Assembly (NCBI GenBank): GCA_026645375.1
Contig: JAPFFX010000331.1
Span: forward strand, 1 to 14,211
Origin: Citricoccus sp. WCRC_4
GTDB lineage: Bacteria; Actinomycetota; Actinomycetes; Actinomycetales; Micrococcaceae
Length of the DNA stretch: 14,211 bases
Direction of reading: 5' to 3'
Positions 12,225 to 14,211 of the stretch are shown piece by piece; the stretch's first letter is position 1; the number at the start of each line of letters is the position of its first letter. Below the pieces are notes generated by a model. The model was not told the DNA's origin. It saw nothing but the letters and a program-made list of their open reading frames with translations, and made no database searches. The position numbers were made by a program, and so were the translations under genes.

Positions 12225-14211
12225 ATGACGCACTCCAGCCCCCTGGCAGGGCGATCCGTCGTCTGGGCAGTCCCAGACCGCGATTCTTCCGGGGACCACG
12301 GAGCGCGCTGGATGGATCAGGCAGTGTCCGCCCTGCGGTCGGCGGGTGCGCGCGTGAGCGTCCAGCCCGTGGGCACCGGGGAACAGCCTGCTGACCTGTC
12401 GGAGGCTCTGGCAGACGCGGAAGTGGTGCTGGCCACCAGCATGGCCGTGGGGAAGGCTCTTGCCACTTCCGGCGTGAGCCGCCGGCAATTGTGGACCGTC
12501 GTCCAGGACGCACCCGGCGAGCCGCTCGTCGTCGCCGGCGCCCGGGAGGATGACCTCCGGCAGGCGGTGGCCACGTCACGCAAGGTCGTGGTCTTCGACG
12601 AGGAGGCCCGGAGCACTGTCGAGGGCACGGTCTGGGATGCGGCCATGAATGTCCTGGTGTACCCCACGGCCGGGTCCGGGCCGCTGCCTCGATTCCGGGC
12701 CTCGGCCGACGGCCCGGCTGCGCTCGTCATCAACCTCGACCTCACCGGGCCACTCGGGCTGGCCGCCGTCCGCGAGCACGCATCGAGGATCCGGGCGGAA
12801 CGGAACCCCCGTCCCGTGTTCCTCGTCTGCGGACCCGAGATCCAGGCCGACCTCCGTGTGGACCCCGTGTACCGGGAGTTCGCTGCGATCCCCGGCGCCC
12901 GGACGGTCGCCCTGGACGACGAGGCCCTGGCTACCGCCCTCCACGGGGTCCGTCCGTTCGGCTTCCTACCCCGGGCGGAACAGGGCGAGGACCACCGGGT
13001 CTCAGCGGCTCGCATCTGGTTCGACGAATGCGGCATCGAGTTGTTCGCCCAGCACGGTGCCCTGCCCGCCCTGCCTCAGTTCGCCGATATCGCGCGCTGG
13101 GCGCCGTCCACCCTGACCGATGACCTGGACGGCCTGGCCGGACGACGCGTCGCGCCGCGGACGGGCAGGGGGCTGTCAGGGGAACTGAGTCGAATGTTCG
13201 AGCCGTTCCTCCCCGATTACGGGGCAGTGGCCGCTCGTCCGGGGAAACTCAGGGTGCTTCTCGTCGGAGCCGACTTCAAATTCGCCGGTGACATCGTCGA
13301 AGCCCTGGCCCTGCGGGAGGACATCGACCTCAGGGTCGACCGGTGGAGGTACAACGCTGTCCCGCAGCCCGAGGAGAGCCGTCCGCTGCTGGAGTGGGCA
13401 GAGGTCATCCTCTGTGAATTCGCGAGCATCAATGCCGTGTGGTACAGCACCAACGTCCGACCGGACCAGCGGTTGATCCTGCATCTGCACGGCTACGAAC
13501 TCCGCCAGCCGCACATCCACGATGTCGAGATCTCCGCGGTGGAGAAGGTGGTATTCGCTTCGGGGTTCTACCGACAGTCGGCCCTGGAGGTGACGGGATG
13601 GCCCCCGGAACGAACGACCGTGATCTCCAATTCGGTTCAGTCTGCCGACCTGGCCCGGACCAAGCTCCCCGACGCCCGCTTCCACCTGGGACTGGCCGGA
13701 TTCATCCCGGAACTCAAGCGACCTGACCGGGCGCTGGACGTGTTCGAGGCGCTCCTGGAACGCGACGACCGGTACACACTGCACCTGCGCGGACACCTGC
13801 CATGGAACTACCCCTACGTGTGGAAGAACCTGGTCCGTCGGGATGCCTATCTCGCCTTCTTCGAACGGCTACGGCGCCATCCCTCGTTGCGCCGTTCGGT
13901 CGTGTTCGACCCGTTCGGACCGGATATGGGGAACTGGTTCCGGGGCATCGGCTGGACCCTGTCCACCAGTACCCGGGAGACGTTCCACCTGGCGCCTGTC
14001 GAGGGGATGGCCTCGGGAGCGGTCCCGCTGGTCTGGAGACGCGAAGGGTCCGACGAGATCTTCCCGCGGCAGTGGAATGTGGACACCGCGACCGAGGCTG
14101 CCGAACTCGTCCATGGCGTCAATGCCGACCCCGCCCGATTCGACGAGCTCAGCCTTCAGGCCGCGGCCTTCGCACGGACCTATGACGCGCGCCGCGTCGT
14201 GGCCCAATGGC
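12225..14211 (+). CDS. Large two-module glycosyltransferase with EX7E motif, 3' end outside the window
   Basis: It starts at ATG 12225, directly after the stop of gene 9, with GAGGA at 12216-12220. The frame is open to the window edge (662 codons), so the C-terminus is missing. Residues 1-~335 contain a Rossmann-like start (RSVVWAVPDRD) and further alpha/beta segments without recognisable donor-site residues. From ~341 a second GT-B unit begins (KLRVLLVGADF): LHLHGYEL (H420), VISNSV (N469), GLAGFIPELKRP (G492, K498), and TRETFHLAPVEGM. In this last motif E585 and E593 are spaced as the EX7E pair of retaining GT4 enzymes. The C-terminal module should be catalytic. The N-terminal one may be an inactive GT-B-like module, a substrate-binding part, or something else. 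Acceptor and donor unknown. Confidence 0.85.
   Translation, partial: MTHSSPLAGRSVVWAVPDRDSSGDHGARWMDQAVSALRSAGARVSVQPVGTGEQPADLSEALADAEVVLATSMAVGKALATSGVSRRQLWTVVQDAPGEPLVVAGAREDDLRQAVATSRKVVVFDEEARSTVEGTVWDAAMNVLVYPTAGSGPLPRFRASADGPAALVINLDLTGPLGLAAVREHASRIRAERNPRPVFLVCGPEIQADLRVDPVYREFAAIPGARTVALDDEALATALHGVRPFGFLPRAEQGEDHRVSAARIWFDECGIELFAQHGALPALPQFADIARWAPSTLTDDLDGLAGRRVAPRTGRGLSGELSRMFEPFLPDYGAVAARPGKLRVLLVGADFKFAGDIVEALALREDIDLRVDRWRYNAVPQPEESRPLLEWAEVILCEFASINAVWYSTNVRPDQRLILHLHGYELRQPHIHDVEISAVEKVVFASGFYRQSALEVTGWPPERTTVISNSVQSADLARTKLPDARFHLGLAGFIPELKRPDRALDVFEALLERDDRYTLHLRGHLPWNYPYVWKNLVRRDAYLAFFERLRRHPSLRRSVVFDPFGPDMGNWFRGIGWTLSTSTRETFHLAPVEGMASGAVPLVWRREGSDEIFPRQWNVDTATEAAELVHGVNADPARFDELSLQAAAFARTYDARRVVAQW

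Overview
This 14.2 kb window comes from a very GC-rich, Gram-positive-type actinobacterium. The support is strong G/C preference at third codon positions, frequent GTG starts behind GGAG-type ribosome binding sites, and tightly packed genes all on the + strand. Micrococcales (a Micrococcaceae-like genome) is my best guess, but no gene here fixes the genus. The window is the inside of a surface-polysaccharide (capsule or cell-wall glycan) biosynthesis cluster. No transporter, polymerase, tRNA, rRNA, transposase or CRISPR array is visible.

Layout, left to right: (1) a 5'-truncated GT-B glycosyltransferase (1-1482); (2) a coiled-coil plus GT4-type glycosyltransferase (1554-3515); (3) a second-type GT-B glycosyltransferase with HLHW and WTVHN motifs (3527-4723); (4) a diverged paralogue of gene 2 (4774-6699) that seems to start with ATT and has lost most recognisable active-site residues; (5) a paralogue of gene 3 (6703-7890); (6) a polysaccharide pyruvyl transferase (7887-9107); (7) a small membrane-hairpin protein with a leucine-zipper tail (9201-9812); (8) a divergent glycosyltransferase-like protein (9824-11659); (9) an unrecognised 190-residue protein (11652-12224); (10) a large two-module glycosyltransferase with an intact EX7E motif, running off the right edge (12225-14211+).

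Genes 2-3 and 4-5 are two copies of one two-gene module, and the paired proteins remain collinear. One copy looks catalytically competent. In the other, the first gene looks like a pseudoenzyme while its partner stays intact. Third-position codon use also changes near the end of gene 3: genes 1-3 are almost pure G/C at third positions, whereas genes 4-10 are clearly more mixed. This suggests two stretches with different histories.

Working model (inference): the glycosyltransferases assemble a repeat unit on a lipid carrier at the inner face of the membrane, the pyruvyl transferase adds a pyruvate ketal (an acidic group), and coiled-coil segments on genes 2, 4 and 7 may hold enzymes together or at the membrane. 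Genes 4-6 and 7-10 are nearly contiguous (overlaps or gaps of a few bases). The only larger gaps are 71 bp before gene 2, 50 bp before gene 4 and 93 bp before gene 7; no gene-free stretch exceeds 100 bases.
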